A stretch of 35,350 nt of DNA from JAUXFS01 sp050329575 (GCA_050329575.1 JBHJOP010000111.1:1-35350), one strand, 5' to 3'; numbered from the stretch's first letter, positions 24,275 through 32,983 are shown. Made by a program: numbers and translations. Notes: generated by a model from the sequence alone, not told the origin.

Positions 24275-25207
24275 TCAGGCGCCGACGTCCTCTGTCGATT
24301 CCCGGTGGACCTTGATCGCGAAGTCGGGACACAGCCACTCGCACAGCCGGCAGCCGGTGCACGCGGCGGGGTCCCTCAGTTCGACGGTCCCGCCGACGCC
24401 GAGCTTCAGACAGCGCTCCGGGCACATCTTGACGCAGATGTCGCAGCCCTTGCACCAGGTCTCGGTGATCTCCAGCCAGTTGCGCGGGAAGCGCCCGGCG
24501 CTCCCGACCGGGAAGGCGGCGACCGGCTCCGACGGTGCCGGCGGCAGCGACCGGTCGGCGGTGGTCACCCACGCGCGGCCGGCGAGAAACGCCTGCCGGT
24601 TGATGCCGATGGTGCTCGGCGGCACGAAGTCCTCGAGGGCCTCCAGCCAGTCCTCGACCGCGAACGGCAGCGCCGTCGACAACGCGCCGAGCAGGACGGT
24701 GTTGGCGGCCCGCGCATCGCCGATCTCGGTCGCCATCCGGGTGGCGTCGAGGGCGAAGCCGCTGCCGACCATTCCGATGATCTCGGCCGGGGTTTCCGGC
24801 GGATAGGCCTTGCGCGCCCCCGGGGAGCGGTTGCGGCAGGCGATCGGCGGCACGATCTGCTGGGTGTCGGCGATGAAGGTGCCGCGGTCCCGCTTGAGGT
24901 GGTTGAGCCAGCGCAAGCCCTCCGCCCATTCGAGAGCGACCAGGATGTCGGTCTCGCCGGCGGGGATGGTCGGCGACCACACCTGGTGGCCGAAGCGGAC
25001 GTGACTGAACACGCCGCCGCCGCGCTTGGCCATGCCGTGGACTTCGCTCTGCTTGACCTGGAAGCCCTTCGCCTGGCAGAGCCGGGCGAGCACCCTGGAG
25101 ATCATGATCACGCCCTGGCCGCCGACCCCGACGATCAGCACGTTGGTCGGCGCCGCGGGCTTGCCGATGACGTTCATCGCGGGGCCGTCCCGGTCGATCG
25201 CGACCAC
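24275..25207 (-). CDS. iorB: Indolepyruvate oxidoreductase beta (gamma-type) subunit fused to a 2[4Fe-4S] ferredoxin
   Basis: Residues about 20-200 are an IorB/gamma-type domain: NVLIVGVGGQGVIMISRVLA, then SEVHGMAKRGGGVFSHVRFG. A C-terminal bacterial ferredoxin domain follows, with CKGCDICVKMCPERCL and CTGCRLCEWLCPDFA, two complete [4Fe-4S] ligand sets. Ordinary IorB (about 200 aa) lacks this domain, so it may stand in for the delta subunit and link the iorA and korAB enzymes to one electron acceptor (inference). The start is taken as GTG 25205-25207, next to the iorA stop; ATG at 25175-25177 is equally possible. Confidence 0.85.
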   Translation of the reverse strand: MVAIDRDGPAMNVIGKPAAPTNVLIVGVGGQGVIMISRVLARLCQAKGFQVKQSEVHGMAKRGGGVFSHVRFGHQVWSPTIPAGETDILVALEWAEGLRWLNHLKRDRGTFIADTQQIVPPIACRNRSPGARKAYPPETPAEIIGMVGSGFALDATRMATEIGDARAANTVLLGALSTALPFAVEDWLEALEDFVPPSTIGINRQAFLAGRAWVTTADRSLPPAPSEPVAAFPVGSAGRFPRNWLEITETWCKGCDICVKMCPERCLKLGVGGTVELRDPAACTGCRLCEWLCPDFAIKVHRESTEDVGA

Positions 25208-25208
25208 G

Positions 25209-27020
25209 TCATGACACCGCCGGCCGGATGCAGTCGCTGGGACAGATCTGGACGCACAGGGTGCAGCCGATACAGGTGGTGGCGTCGATCTTGACCTTGT
25301 GGTGGCCGTCGATCATCTCGTCGGCCCAGGTGATCGACGGGCAGCCCAGGTTCATGCACATCTGGCAGCCGGTGCACCCCTCCAGGCGGACCTGGAATGC
25401 CGGCCCCTTGATGCGCACCGGATCGAGCACGCACGGCCGGTCGGAGATCACCACCGCGACCCCCTTGAAGGCGACCGCCTCGCGGAACGCCTGGTACATC
25501 CCCGGCACGTCGTAGGAGTCGACGCGGCGCACCCACTTGACGCCGATCGCCTTGACCAGCCGTTCGTAGTCGACCCGGTGGGTCGCCTCGCCGCGCAGGG
25601 TGCGGCCGGTCCCCGGGTGGTCCTGGCCGCCGGTCATCGCGGTGACGTGGTTGTCGAGGATGATCACGGTGATGTCGGCCTTGTTGTAGACGGCGTCGAT
25701 CAGGGGCGGGATCCCGGAATGCAGGAAGGTGGAATCGCCGATGGTGGCGACGATCGGCTTCTCGTCGTAGCCCGCCTTGGCCATGCCGACGGCGTTGGCG
25801 ATGCTGGAGCCCATCGAGACGCAGGTATCGATGGAGCGCAGCGGCTCGATGGTGGCGAGGGTGTAGCAGCCGATGTCGCCGGCGACCCGGGCGTCCAATG
25901 CCCTCAGCGCCATGTAGCTGGTGGTGTGCGGGCAGCCCGGGCAGAGCACCGGCGGCCGCACCGTCGGGGTGATCCGCCACGGCTCGATCTTCGCCGCCGG
26001 CGACAGGATCCCCGCCTGCTCGAAGCCCTGGCGCACCAGCTCCGGCGACAGCTCGCCGACCCGCGGAAACAACGACTTGCCCTCGACGGCGAACCCCATG
26101 GCCCGGATCTCGGTCTCGATCACCGGCTCCAGCTCCTCGACCACGAACAGGCGCTCGACGCCGGCCGCGAACGCGGCGATCCGCTGTCGGGGGAGCGGAT
26201 AGGACGCCGCCAGCTTGAGGATGCTCGCCGCCGGCAGCACCTCCTTGACGTAGGCGTAGGCGGTGCCGGCGGTGATCACCCCGATGCCGCCTTCGCCCCC
26301 CTCCTCGCACGTGATGTCGGCGGCGTCGAACCAGGCGCCGAGCTTGCTCTCGCGCTCGATCAGCAACGGATGGCGAGCCCGCGCGTGGTTCGGAATCATC
26401 ACGTTCTTCGCGGCGTTCTCGAGGAAGCCGCGCCGCACCGGCTCGCGGCGCGGGCCGACGACGACCGGGCTGCGGGTGTGCGACAGCCGGGTGGTGCCGC
26501 GGATCACCACCGGGGTGTCGAAGCGCTCGCTGAGCTCGAAGGCGAGCCGGGTGAAGTCGAGCGCCTCCTGCGCGTCCGCCGGCTCCAGGCACGGGACCTG
26601 GGCGAGGCGGCAGAACAGCCGGGTGTCCTGCTCGTTCTGGGAGCTGTGAATCCCCGGATCGTCGCAGACGACCAGCACCAGGCCGCCGTTGACGCCGATG
26701 TAGGTCTGCGACATCAGCGCGTCGGCGGCGACGTTGAGGCCGACGTGCTTCATCGCCGCCAGCGCCCGGACGCCGGCGAACGAGGCACCGATCGCGACAT
26801 CCAGCGCCACCTTCTCGTTGGTCGACCATTGGGCGTGGAGGTCCCCGGCGGGATAGGTGGCGAGGGTCTCGAGGATCTCGGTCGACGGCGTGCCGGGGTA
26901 GGCGGCGGCGACGCGCACGCCGGCCTCCCAGGCGCCCTCGGCGATCGCCTCGTTGCCGTTGAGCGGCCGCACCGTGGCGAGCGCCCCCTCCCTGTCGATG
27001 ACGTCCGATTGCTGATCCAC
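25209..27020 (-). CDS. iorA: Indolepyruvate ferredoxin oxidoreductase alpha subunit
   Basis: The 603-aa protein has the alpha domain (AAAYPGTPSTEI, WSTNEKVALDVAIGAS, MKHVGLNVAADAL, CDDPGIHSSQNEQDTR) and the TPP beta domain (LCPGCPHTTSY, GDIGCYTLA, TIGDSTFLHSGIPP, DNHVTAMTGGQDHPG). Its C-terminal ferredoxin part has CTGCQMCMNLGCP and CIGCTLCVQICPSDC. In the first ligand set the third and fourth cysteines are spaced CMNLGC, as usual for IorA. The family decarboxylates aromatic or branched 2-oxoacids. The start is GTG 27018-27020 with a weak AGGGA. It is first in the five-gene operon. Confidence 0.92.
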   Translation of the reverse strand: MDQQSDVIDREGALATVRPLNGNEAIAEGAWEAGVRVAAAYPGTPSTEILETLATYPAGDLHAQWSTNEKVALDVAIGASFAGVRALAAMKHVGLNVAADALMSQTYIGVNGGLVLVVCDDPGIHSSQNEQDTRLFCRLAQVPCLEPADAQEALDFTRLAFELSERFDTPVVIRGTTRLSHTRSPVVVGPRREPVRRGFLENAAKNVMIPNHARARHPLLIERESKLGAWFDAADITCEEGGEGGIGVITAGTAYAYVKEVLPAASILKLAASYPLPRQRIAAFAAGVERLFVVEELEPVIETEIRAMGFAVEGKSLFPRVGELSPELVRQGFEQAGILSPAAKIEPWRITPTVRPPVLCPGCPHTTSYMALRALDARVAGDIGCYTLATIEPLRSIDTCVSMGSSIANAVGMAKAGYDEKPIVATIGDSTFLHSGIPPLIDAVYNKADITVIILDNHVTAMTGGQDHPGTGRTLRGEATHRVDYERLVKAIGVKWVRRVDSYDVPGMYQAFREAVAFKGVAVVISDRPCVLDPVRIKGPAFQVRLEGCTGCQMCMNLGCPSITWADEMIDGHHKVKIDATTCIGCTLCVQICPSDCIRPAVS

Positions 27021-27215
27021 GGTTCGCTCGATCCCTGTCTCTGCGCGATCGCCGCGGTTTCGCCGCCCCCGCCGCCGTTCTCGCCGGCCCTTGGTACCAT
27101 TCGGGCGCCGATTTGGCCACGGCGATGTTGCGGGCGGCCGCGCCGGAGTCGCCTCTGGCCTGCGGAAGGATGGCTCTGCTAGAGTTGCCGGGTCTTTAAC
27201 GACCGGGAGAATGCG

Positions 27216-27698
27216 ATGGCCGGTTCGGGATCGGGTTGGTCGCGGACCCTGCGGCGGCTGGCGGTCGCCGGCGCCGTGCTAGGGGCGATCGCGGCGCACC
27301 AGCCGGGCGCGGCGGCGGCGGCGGATCTGTTCGGGGTGGTCACCCTCCAGGGCCGGCCGCAGGTCGGGACGACGGTCGAACTGCTCACCGATCGCGGTCC
27401 CGTGGCGGCGGCACGGACCACCGGCCAGGGCGGCTATCGCTTCCGCGACATTCCGCCCGGCGACTACCGGCTGCGGGCGGCCGGACAGGAACGCACCGTC
27501 ACCGTCGTGCCGGGGATCAACCGGCTCGATGTCGGCGGGGGAGGGCGGGGAGGCGGGCGCCGATGGCCGGTCGAACCGCCCCCGCCAGCGGCAACGCCGA
27601 CGCCACCGGCAATAACGGGGCGGGCCGCAAGCCCAAGGATCTGTGGGACAAGCTGCAGGCGAGCGGCACCATCGTCGTCGCCATCGTGGTCGCGCTGA
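27216..27698 (+). CDS. Exported protein with a carboxypeptidase-regulatory-like/CnaB-type domain
   Basis: The N-terminus has a basic start, a hydrophobic stretch and an Ala-rich cleavage region (AVLGAIAAHQPGAAAAA), a probable signal peptide. A small beta-sandwich domain follows: FGVVTLQGRPQVGTTVELL, then GGYRFRDIPPGDYRLRAAG, the usual carboxypeptidase-regulatory-like signature. After residue about 115 it becomes Gly/Pro-rich and overlaps the next gene by 136 bp; that tail may not be real. GGGAGA precedes the ATG. Either it ends in this frame, or a frameshift in the G-run near 27538-27560 would fuse it to the next ORF. Confidence 0.6.
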   Translation: MAGSGSGWSRTLRRLAVAGAVLGAIAAHQPGAAAAADLFGVVTLQGRPQVGTTVELLTDRGPVAAARTTGQGGYRFRDIPPGDYRLRAAGQERTVTVVPGINRLDVGGGGRGGGRRWPVEPPPPAATPTPPAITGRAASPRICGTSCRRAAPSSSPSWSR

Positions 27699-28699
27699 TG
27701 GGCGGCTGGTTCAATCACCAGCAGGCGGAACGCAACCGCCTCAGCACCGAAACCCAGTTCTACACCGACCTGCTCGCCCAGCGTGAGCGGTCCGACAGCG
27801 AACTGCGCACCGAGATGTTCAAGACCCTGTTCGAGGCCTACTTCCGCGGCCGGCTGACCACCGCCGGCGCTGCCGGCACCGCCACCACCGCCTCGCCGGG
27901 ACCGGGCGCCGAACCGGCGATGGTGGTGGCCGCCGGCCCGCACGAGGATGACGGACCGGACTTCGCCGCCCTCGAGCAGCGCATCCTGTTCCTCGACCTG
28001 CTGGTCCGCAACTTCGAGAACATCGACATCCGGCCGCTGTTCGAGGACCTCGACCGGCGACTGACCGACATCGTGTGGTCGGGCGACCGTGGCGCCGGTG
28101 GCGCCGGCGCCGCCGAACGGCGGGCGTTCGGGCTGCGCTGGCAGCTGCGGCGCGCGGCGCTCGGCAACGGGGTGCGGGAGGTCAGCGCGCTCGCCGGCCT
28201 CGAGGGCGCCCGCGTCCAGAGGCTGGGGATCACCAACGGCGCGTGCGGGACCGGGCCGGCGGCCGGCGAAAGCGGCGACATCGACGATCCGCGGGTCTAT
28301 CCGTTCGGCACCATCCTGATCAACGACCTCGACGACGGACGGGTGTCGCTGAGCCTGATGCTCGCCGACGGTGAAGACGCGGCCGACGGCGTCGGTCAGC
28401 CGCGCCGGTTGGACTTCCAGGTGACGTTCTTCGACATGCCGGTGCTGGAGAACATCCGGCTGCCGACCGGCGAGCGGCTGGCGGTGACGCTGGAATCCTA
28501 TTTCGCGCCGCTCGAGTACGATGCCTTCGTCGCCGACATTCCCGAGCGCGCGGTGCGCCTCGACTACCGCAGCATCCTCGATGATCCGGCGCTGCGCCAC
28601 TGCCGAAAGGCGACACTCAGCCTTCTGACCTTTCCCGACGGCTACATCGGCCCCCGCGACCGTCCCTACATCCAGAACCTGATCAACCCCGAGCGCTGA
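27563..28699 (+). CDS. Unknown protein with one N-terminal transmembrane helix
   Basis: The 378-aa product has a cytoplasmic basic stretch (GRKPKDLWDKL), one transmembrane helix (IVVAIVVALMGGWF, about 38-55) and then a predicted helical region with heptad-like charges (AERNRLSTETQFYTDLLAQR). A larger soluble domain ends in GYIGPRDRPYIQNL. No family is recognised. GGGGAGG lies about ten bases before the ATG. It overlaps the exported-domain gene upstream, so the two are probably co-translated. Confidence 0.65.
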   Translation: MAGRTAPASGNADATGNNGAGRKPKDLWDKLQASGTIVVAIVVALMGGWFNHQQAERNRLSTETQFYTDLLAQRERSDSELRTEMFKTLFEAYFRGRLTTAGAAGTATTASPGPGAEPAMVVAAGPHEDDGPDFAALEQRILFLDLLVRNFENIDIRPLFEDLDRRLTDIVWSGDRGAGGAGAAERRAFGLRWQLRRAALGNGVREVSALAGLEGARVQRLGITNGACGTGPAAGESGDIDDPRVYPFGTILINDLDDGRVSLSLMLADGEDAADGVGQPRRLDFQVTFFDMPVLENIRLPTGERLAVTLESYFAPLEYDAFVADIPERAVRLDYRSILDDPALRHCRKATLSLLTFPDGYIGPRDRPYIQNLINPER

Positions 28700-28847
28700 G
28701 CGCAACCGCGGAAACGACGACGGTCTGACGATCCGATGACGACGCGAAGACGGGTTCTGACGACATTCGTTGCTGTCCCGTGGCGGTCAAGACATTGATC
28801 GAAAACGAAACCCGGGAGCAACGCACCGTCGGCATCGTCATTCATCG

Positions 28848-28928
28848 TCATTTATCGTCAGTGATTTCACGGAAGTCGTTGATTCCATTGAATTGCAACT
28901 TCTGGTACAAATCGTCAAAAGTCGTCAT
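28848..28928 (-). CDS. Possible 26-codon ORF inside element B
   Basis: It reads MTTFDDLYQKLQFNGINDFR plus six more residues and stops at 28848-28850. ATGA there overlaps the start of a 61-codon frame running to 28666, which includes the conserved motif as LPGFVFDQCLDRHGTATNVV. The equivalent frame in copy A reads GFVLNRRLKRHGGATNVV. There is no Shine-Dalgarno. The frames may be by-products of the repeat words, which create ATG codons, so coding is doubtful. Confidence 0.2.
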   Translation of the reverse strand: MTTFDDLYQKLQFNGINDFREITDDK

Positions 28929-29114
28929 GATGTTCTATATATCTCTGATTCAAAATGATATTTTTGCCGATGCCGCGTCACACTTCGGAGTCTGGGGGTA
29001 TTCGCAATCCCTGTTGCTTCAAGACGTTGGCGAAAACGGCCACAATCTGCGCGCGAAGCCCCGGTCACCGGTCATGCGGCCCCATGGCCCCGGGCGACGG
29101 CCCGGACGTGGCTC

Positions 29115-29143
29115 AGCTTAGGCCGGCGAGGGCGCCCCGTCAA
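29115..29143 (-). promoter_or_regulatory. Promoter-like pair driving element B leftward
   Basis: On the minus strand TTGACG (29138-29143) and TAAGCT (29115-29120) are 17 bp apart, touching the A-rich palindrome at 29142. The position and spacing mirror the pair in copy A. The -10 match is weak. Confidence 0.4.
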
Positions 29144-29194
29144 GGAAAAAAATCCTTATGACGAGCCCGCCGACTGAGCGGCGGCGCTTCGATC

Positions 29195-30208
29195 CTAGCG
29201 GAGGATGCGAACCGGCAGGCCGGTCCGGTCCTGCATCGCGCGGTCGATCGCCGCCCAATCGAGGCGCGGGATGTCGTCGCCGGCGGCGAACAGGATGTCG
29301 TCGGTCATGTCGGGCAACGGATCCGGGGTGGCGAAGCCCGTCTCCTCCAGTTCGTCGATCTGGATCAGGGACGGGTGGACCTCGAGGTAGAGCGCGCCCT
29401 CGCCGTCACGGCCGAGCTTGACCGGCTGGTGGACGACGGTGACCGGCGTTCCCGTCGGCACCTGCTCGAACAGCCAGGAGATGTCCTCCGGATAGAGGCG
29501 GACGCAGCCGCGACTGACCCGCCGGCCGACCCCCCACGGCTGGTCGGTGCCATGGATCAGGTAGGTCGGCCAGCCGAGGTAGAGGGCGAACTCGCCGAGT
29601 GGATTGTCGGGACCGGCGGGCACCATCGCCGGCAGGTCCGGCCGGTCCTTGCGGGTGTTCTCGGTCGGATACCAGACCGGATCGGCCTGCTTGCGAACCA
29701 CACGGGTGGTGCCGAGCGGGGTCGTGAACGCATCCCGGCCGACCCCGATCGGGAACGATTCGATCCAGCCGTCCTTGTGGAAGTAGTAGAGCCGCAACTC
29801 CGCGGTGTTGACGACGATGCCGGCGCGGGGTGCATCGGGCAGGATGTAGCGGGTCGGCAGGATCAGCCGCTGCGCCGTTCCCGGCAGCCAGCGGTCGACG
29901 CCGGGATTGGCGGCCAGCAGCTCCGGCAGGCCGAGACGATCGGCGCGGGCGATGTCGAGCAGGGTGTCCCGGGTCCAGGTGTAGTGCTCGATCAGCTCGC
30001 CGAGCAGGTCGCCATCGAGCGGCTCGCCGGGCTCATAGGCGGGAAGCTCGGTCTCCGCGCCGTCGACCGCGGCCGGGTCGTCCGGCGCCGCCGCCGGCGG
30101 TCCCACCGCGGCGGCGGTGCCGGCGAACAGCATTCCGGCCACGAACACCAGCACCGGGGCGACGGCCCGCACCACACGGCCCGGCCCGTTGTCGCTCCAT
30201 CGCAACAT
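29195..30208 (-). CDS. L,D-transpeptidase (YkuD family)
   Basis: The 337-aa envelope enzyme has an N-terminal signal or anchor (about 14-34), a LysM-like region (YTWTRDTLLDIARADRLGL, then NPGVDRWLPGTAQRLILP), and a YkuD catalytic domain. The domain includes IVVNTAELRLYYF, the substrate segment IGVGRDAFTTPLGTT, and LIHGTD with WGVGRRVSRGCVRL; the catalytic Cys is C235 and the conserved His is H219. Such enzymes make 3-3 peptidoglycan crosslinks or attach lipoproteins. A C-terminal region of about 70 residues follows. The start ATG 30206-30208 has AAAGGA upstream. Confidence 0.92.
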   Translation of the reverse strand: MLRWSDNGPGRVVRAVAPVLVFVAGMLFAGTAAAVGPPAAAPDDPAAVDGAETELPAYEPGEPLDGDLLGELIEHYTWTRDTLLDIARADRLGLPELLAANPGVDRWLPGTAQRLILPTRYILPDAPRAGIVVNTAELRLYYFHKDGWIESFPIGVGRDAFTTPLGTTRVVRKQADPVWYPTENTRKDRPDLPAMVPAGPDNPLGEFALYLGWPTYLIHGTDQPWGVGRRVSRGCVRLYPEDISWLFEQVPTGTPVTVVHQPVKLGRDGEGALYLEVHPSLIQIDELEETGFATPDPLPDMTDDILFAAGDDIPRLDWAAIDRAMQDRTGLPVRILR

Positions 30209-30335
30209 CGCCTGTCGATCCTTTCCGATCGGCCACCCCGTCCAGGGACGGCCGCTCACCGTGGCCCGCAGCAAACACGCTCGGCCGGTGGGACGCAAGA
30301 TGTTCCGGAGCCCCGTGACGGCAACCACGGCCGCC

Positions 30336-31784
30336 TCAAGCGGCGCCGCTGACGGAGGCGAGGGCGGCGAGCGCGCGCGCCCGCGCCTCGCCGTGATCGA
30401 CGATCGGCGACGGATAGCCGGCGCCGAGCCGCACGCCCGCCGCCGCCAGTTCGAGCGGCGGCGCCTGCCAGGGGCGGTGGATCCAGCGGGCGGGGACGCG
30501 GGCGAGTTCCGGCACCCAGCGCCGCACGTAGGCGCCATCCGGATCGAACTTCTCGCCCTGCAGGATGGGATTGAAGATGCGGAAATAGGGCGCGGCGTCG
30601 GCGCCGCAGCCGGCGACCCATTGCCAGCCGCCGGCGTTGTTGGCGAGATCGGCGTCGACGAGGGTGTCCCAGAACCACGCCTCGCCCCACTGCCACGGCA
30701 GCAGCAGGTGCTTGACCAGGAACGAGGCCACGATCATCCGCACCCGGTTGTGCATCCAGCCGGTGTGCCAGAGCTGGCGCATCCCGGCATCGACGATCGG
30801 GTAGCCGGTCGAGCCCCGCTGCCACGCGCGCAGCGCGGTGCCGTCGTCCTTCCACGGGAAACGGGCGAAGCGCGGCTGCAGCGGCGCCTCGGCGAGGTCG
30901 GGGTGGTCGTGGAGGAGATGGGTGCAGAACTCCCGCCAGCCGAGTTCGCGAAGGAAGGCCGCGCCGCCGTGGGCCGCGGACGGATCGGCTGCCATCCGGT
31001 GCTGCACGACGTGCCACACCTGGCGCGCCGAGACCTCCCCGAAATGCAGATGCGGCGACAGCCGGGAGGTCGCTCCCGGCTCCGGCCGGTCGCGCAGGCG
31101 GCCGTAGCCGGCGAGGTGGTCGTCGACGAACGTCCGCAGGCGCGCGCGCGCGCCGGCCTCGCCCGGTCGCCAGGTGTCGCGGAGTCCGCCCGCCCAGTCG
31201 GGGCGCGTCGGCAGCAACGCCCAGTCGGCGAGCGAGTCGCCGTCCGGCGGCGGCGAGACGGTGCGCAGCCGTCGCGGTGCCGGCAGCGGCGGGCCGGGCG
31301 GCGCGGCGGCGAGGCAGGCCTTCCAGAACGGCGTGAAGACGCGGAACGGCGTGCCCTGAAGGTTGACGATCGTCGCCGGTTCGAACAGCGTCGCGGCGGT
31401 GAAGGCCCGCGGCGCGACGCCGCGTGCCGCCAACCTTCGCTCGAGCTCGGTGTCGGTGGCGCGCCAGTGCGGCTCCGGCTGGCCGTTCCAGTGCACGGCG
31501 GCGGCGCCGACCTCCGCCGCCAGTGCCTCGATCTGGTCGGCGGCGCGGCCGCGGCGCAGCACCAGCGGCGCCCCCAGCCGCCCGAGATCGGCGGCCAGCG
31601 CGGCGAGGCCGTGGTGCAGCCACCAGCGCGCCGCCCCGCCCGTCCGCCAGCGCCCCGGCGTCTCGTCGTCGAGGACGTACACCGCGACCACGGCGCGCTC
31701 GCCGTCGACGGCGGCGGCGAGGGCCGGATTGTCGGCAAGCCGGAGGTCCTGCCTGAACCAGACGACGACGGGGGAGGCGGCCAC
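30336..31784 (-). CDS. phrB: Deoxyribodipyrimidine photolyase
   Basis: The 482-aa class I CPD photolyase starts VVVWFRQDLRLADNPAL. It has the FAD-domain hallmarks ATSRLSPHLHFGEVS, LGWREFCTHLL, STGYPIVDAGMRQLWHTGWMHNR, and WQWGEAWFWDTLVDADLANN followed by GGWQWVAGCGADAAPYFRIFNP. It repairs UV dimers using blue light with FAD and an antenna cofactor. The start is GTG 31782-31784, chosen because homology begins there; the ribosome site is weak. It precedes the L,D-transpeptidase on the same strand with 127 bp between. Confidence 0.95.
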   Translation of the reverse strand: MAASPVVVWFRQDLRLADNPALAAAVDGERAVVAVYVLDDETPGRWRTGGAARWWLHHGLAALAADLGRLGAPLVLRRGRAADQIEALAAEVGAAAVHWNGQPEPHWRATDTELERRLAARGVAPRAFTAATLFEPATIVNLQGTPFRVFTPFWKACLAAAPPGPPLPAPRRLRTVSPPPDGDSLADWALLPTRPDWAGGLRDTWRPGEAGARARLRTFVDDHLAGYGRLRDRPEPGATSRLSPHLHFGEVSARQVWHVVQHRMAADPSAAHGGAAFLRELGWREFCTHLLHDHPDLAEAPLQPRFARFPWKDDGTALRAWQRGSTGYPIVDAGMRQLWHTGWMHNRVRMIVASFLVKHLLLPWQWGEAWFWDTLVDADLANNAGGWQWVAGCGADAAPYFRIFNPILQGEKFDPDGAYVRRWVPELARVPARWIHRPWQAPPLELAAAGVRLGAGYPSPIVDHGEARARALAALASVSGAA

Positions 31785-31843
31785 GAGAGCGGTGCGATGC
31801 CTGTGCTGCGGATGGCCCTGAGATGGGGCGCGGGGGCCGTGCG

Positions 31844-32848
31844 TCAACGGTCGCCGCCACCCTCGGGCGGTCTCTCCTCCACGGCGCCGCCGCCGGCGGC
31901 ATGCCGCCGGCGCCAGGCGGCGGGCGGAACACCGTAGGCGCGGCGGAAGGCGCGATTGAAGGCGGCCTCGGACTCGTAGCCGACCGCGTAGGCGATGCGG
32001 GCGAGCGAGTCCCCGGTGTCGCGCAGCATCAGCGACGCTTCCTCCAGCCGCTGGCGGGCGAGGTAGTGCATCGGCGGTTCGCCGACGGCGCGGGCGAAGC
32101 GCTCGGCGAATGCGGAGCGCGACAGCCCGACCGCCTGCGCCAGGTCCTCGGTGGTCCAGCGCCGCGCCATCCCGCCGTGCATCAACGCCAGCGCCCGGCC
32201 GACCTGCGGATCGCCGAGCGCCGCCGCCCAGCCGTCCGGCGCCGCGGGGCGGGTGGCGAGGTAGCGACGCACCGCCTCCATGAACAGAAGCTCGGCGAGC
32301 TTGCCGACGATCGCGGGCGAGCTCACCCGACCGGCGGCGAGCTGGTCGGCGGCGAACCGCAGCGAACTCTCGATCCAGCTCGCCGAGGCGCCGTCGGCGA
32401 CGGCGAGGGTGAGCACGCGCGGCAGCATCGCGACGACGGCGTTGGGCGGCCGGTCGTCGCCGAGGAAGCCGCAGAGGACATGGGTCCGTTCGCCGCCGCC
32501 GCCGTGAACGATGCGCGCCAGCCCCCCACCCGGGGCGGGCCGGATGAGATGATCGGCGCTGACCGGACGGAGGCCGACGGCGCTGCCGATGACATGCGGA
32601 TCGTTGCGCGGCAGCACGACGATCTCGCCGCCCGCGACCGCGACCGGTGGCTGGCCGTCGACGGCGAGCAGCAGCCGGCCGGCGGCGACGTAGTGATAGG
32701 CGATGATGTGGCGCGGTACGGGCGCGAACGGTCGGCAGTCCTCGGGCCCCACATGGGCGGTGACGCACCAGGGGGCGGTGAACTCGGCGTCGAGAAACAG
32801 GCCGCCGCTCAGCCGCATCGCCCGCAGCATGTCAAGGACGGCATCCAT
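31844..32848 (-). CDS. AraC-family transcriptional regulator
   Basis: The 334-aa protein has an N-terminal cupin-like sensing domain (YHYVAAGRLLLAVDGQPPVAVAGGEIVVLP; the AraC cupin_6 type) and a C-terminal AraC double helix-turn-helix: TEDLAQAVGLSRSAFAERFARAVGEPP, then SLARIAYAVGYESEAAFNRAFRRAYG. Members of this subgroup often regulate neighbouring oxidoreductase or hydrolase genes. It is divergent from the TPR gene. The ligand is unknown. Confidence 0.9.
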   Translation of the reverse strand: MDAVLDMLRAMRLSGGLFLDAEFTAPWCVTAHVGPEDCRPFAPVPRHIIAYHYVAAGRLLLAVDGQPPVAVAGGEIVVLPRNDPHVIGSAVGLRPVSADHLIRPAPGGGLARIVHGGGGERTHVLCGFLGDDRPPNAVVAMLPRVLTLAVADGASASWIESSLRFAADQLAAGRVSSPAIVGKLAELLFMEAVRRYLATRPAAPDGWAAALGDPQVGRALALMHGGMARRWTTEDLAQAVGLSRSAFAERFARAVGEPPMHYLARQRLEEASLMLRDTGDSLARIAYAVGYESEAAFNRAFRRAYGVPPAAWRRRHAAGGGAVEERPPEGGGDR

Positions 32849-32983
32849 GGCGTCTGCTCCCGTGCGCGGGCGGCGGATCGGTCAACCCATCCGGCGCCGC
32901 AAGCATTTTCGTCCTCGCCCCGAGAGCCTACCTTACTCCCGAACACGCGGCCCCGGAACGTGCCGAAACGCGCCGGGATCCGC

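Larger units (their letters stand above)
28759..29157 (-). repeat. Repeated intergenic element, copy B
   Basis: It occupies most of the 495-bp gene-free stretch 28700-29194. The conserved motif is at 28759-28814, with outer stem TTCGTT 28766-28771 / AACGAA 28804-28809 and inner stem TGTC 28774-28777 / GACA 28791-28794. The word TCGTC occurs five times, at 28835, 28845, 28855, 28912 and 28922, spaced 10, 10, 57, 10 exactly as in copy A. The palindrome-like AAGGAAAAAAATCCTT is at 29142-29157. The middle part (about 28830-28980) is AT-rich. Between words, 28860-28911 has the same 52-bp length as in copy A but little identity. Confidence 0.75.

Noticed and set aside
29158..29194. Hairpin after the L,D-transpeptidase gene as an intrinsic terminator
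   Set aside because: CCGCCG/CGGCGG can pair, but the T-run is about 13 bases further on and belongs to the A-rich palindrome shared with copy A.
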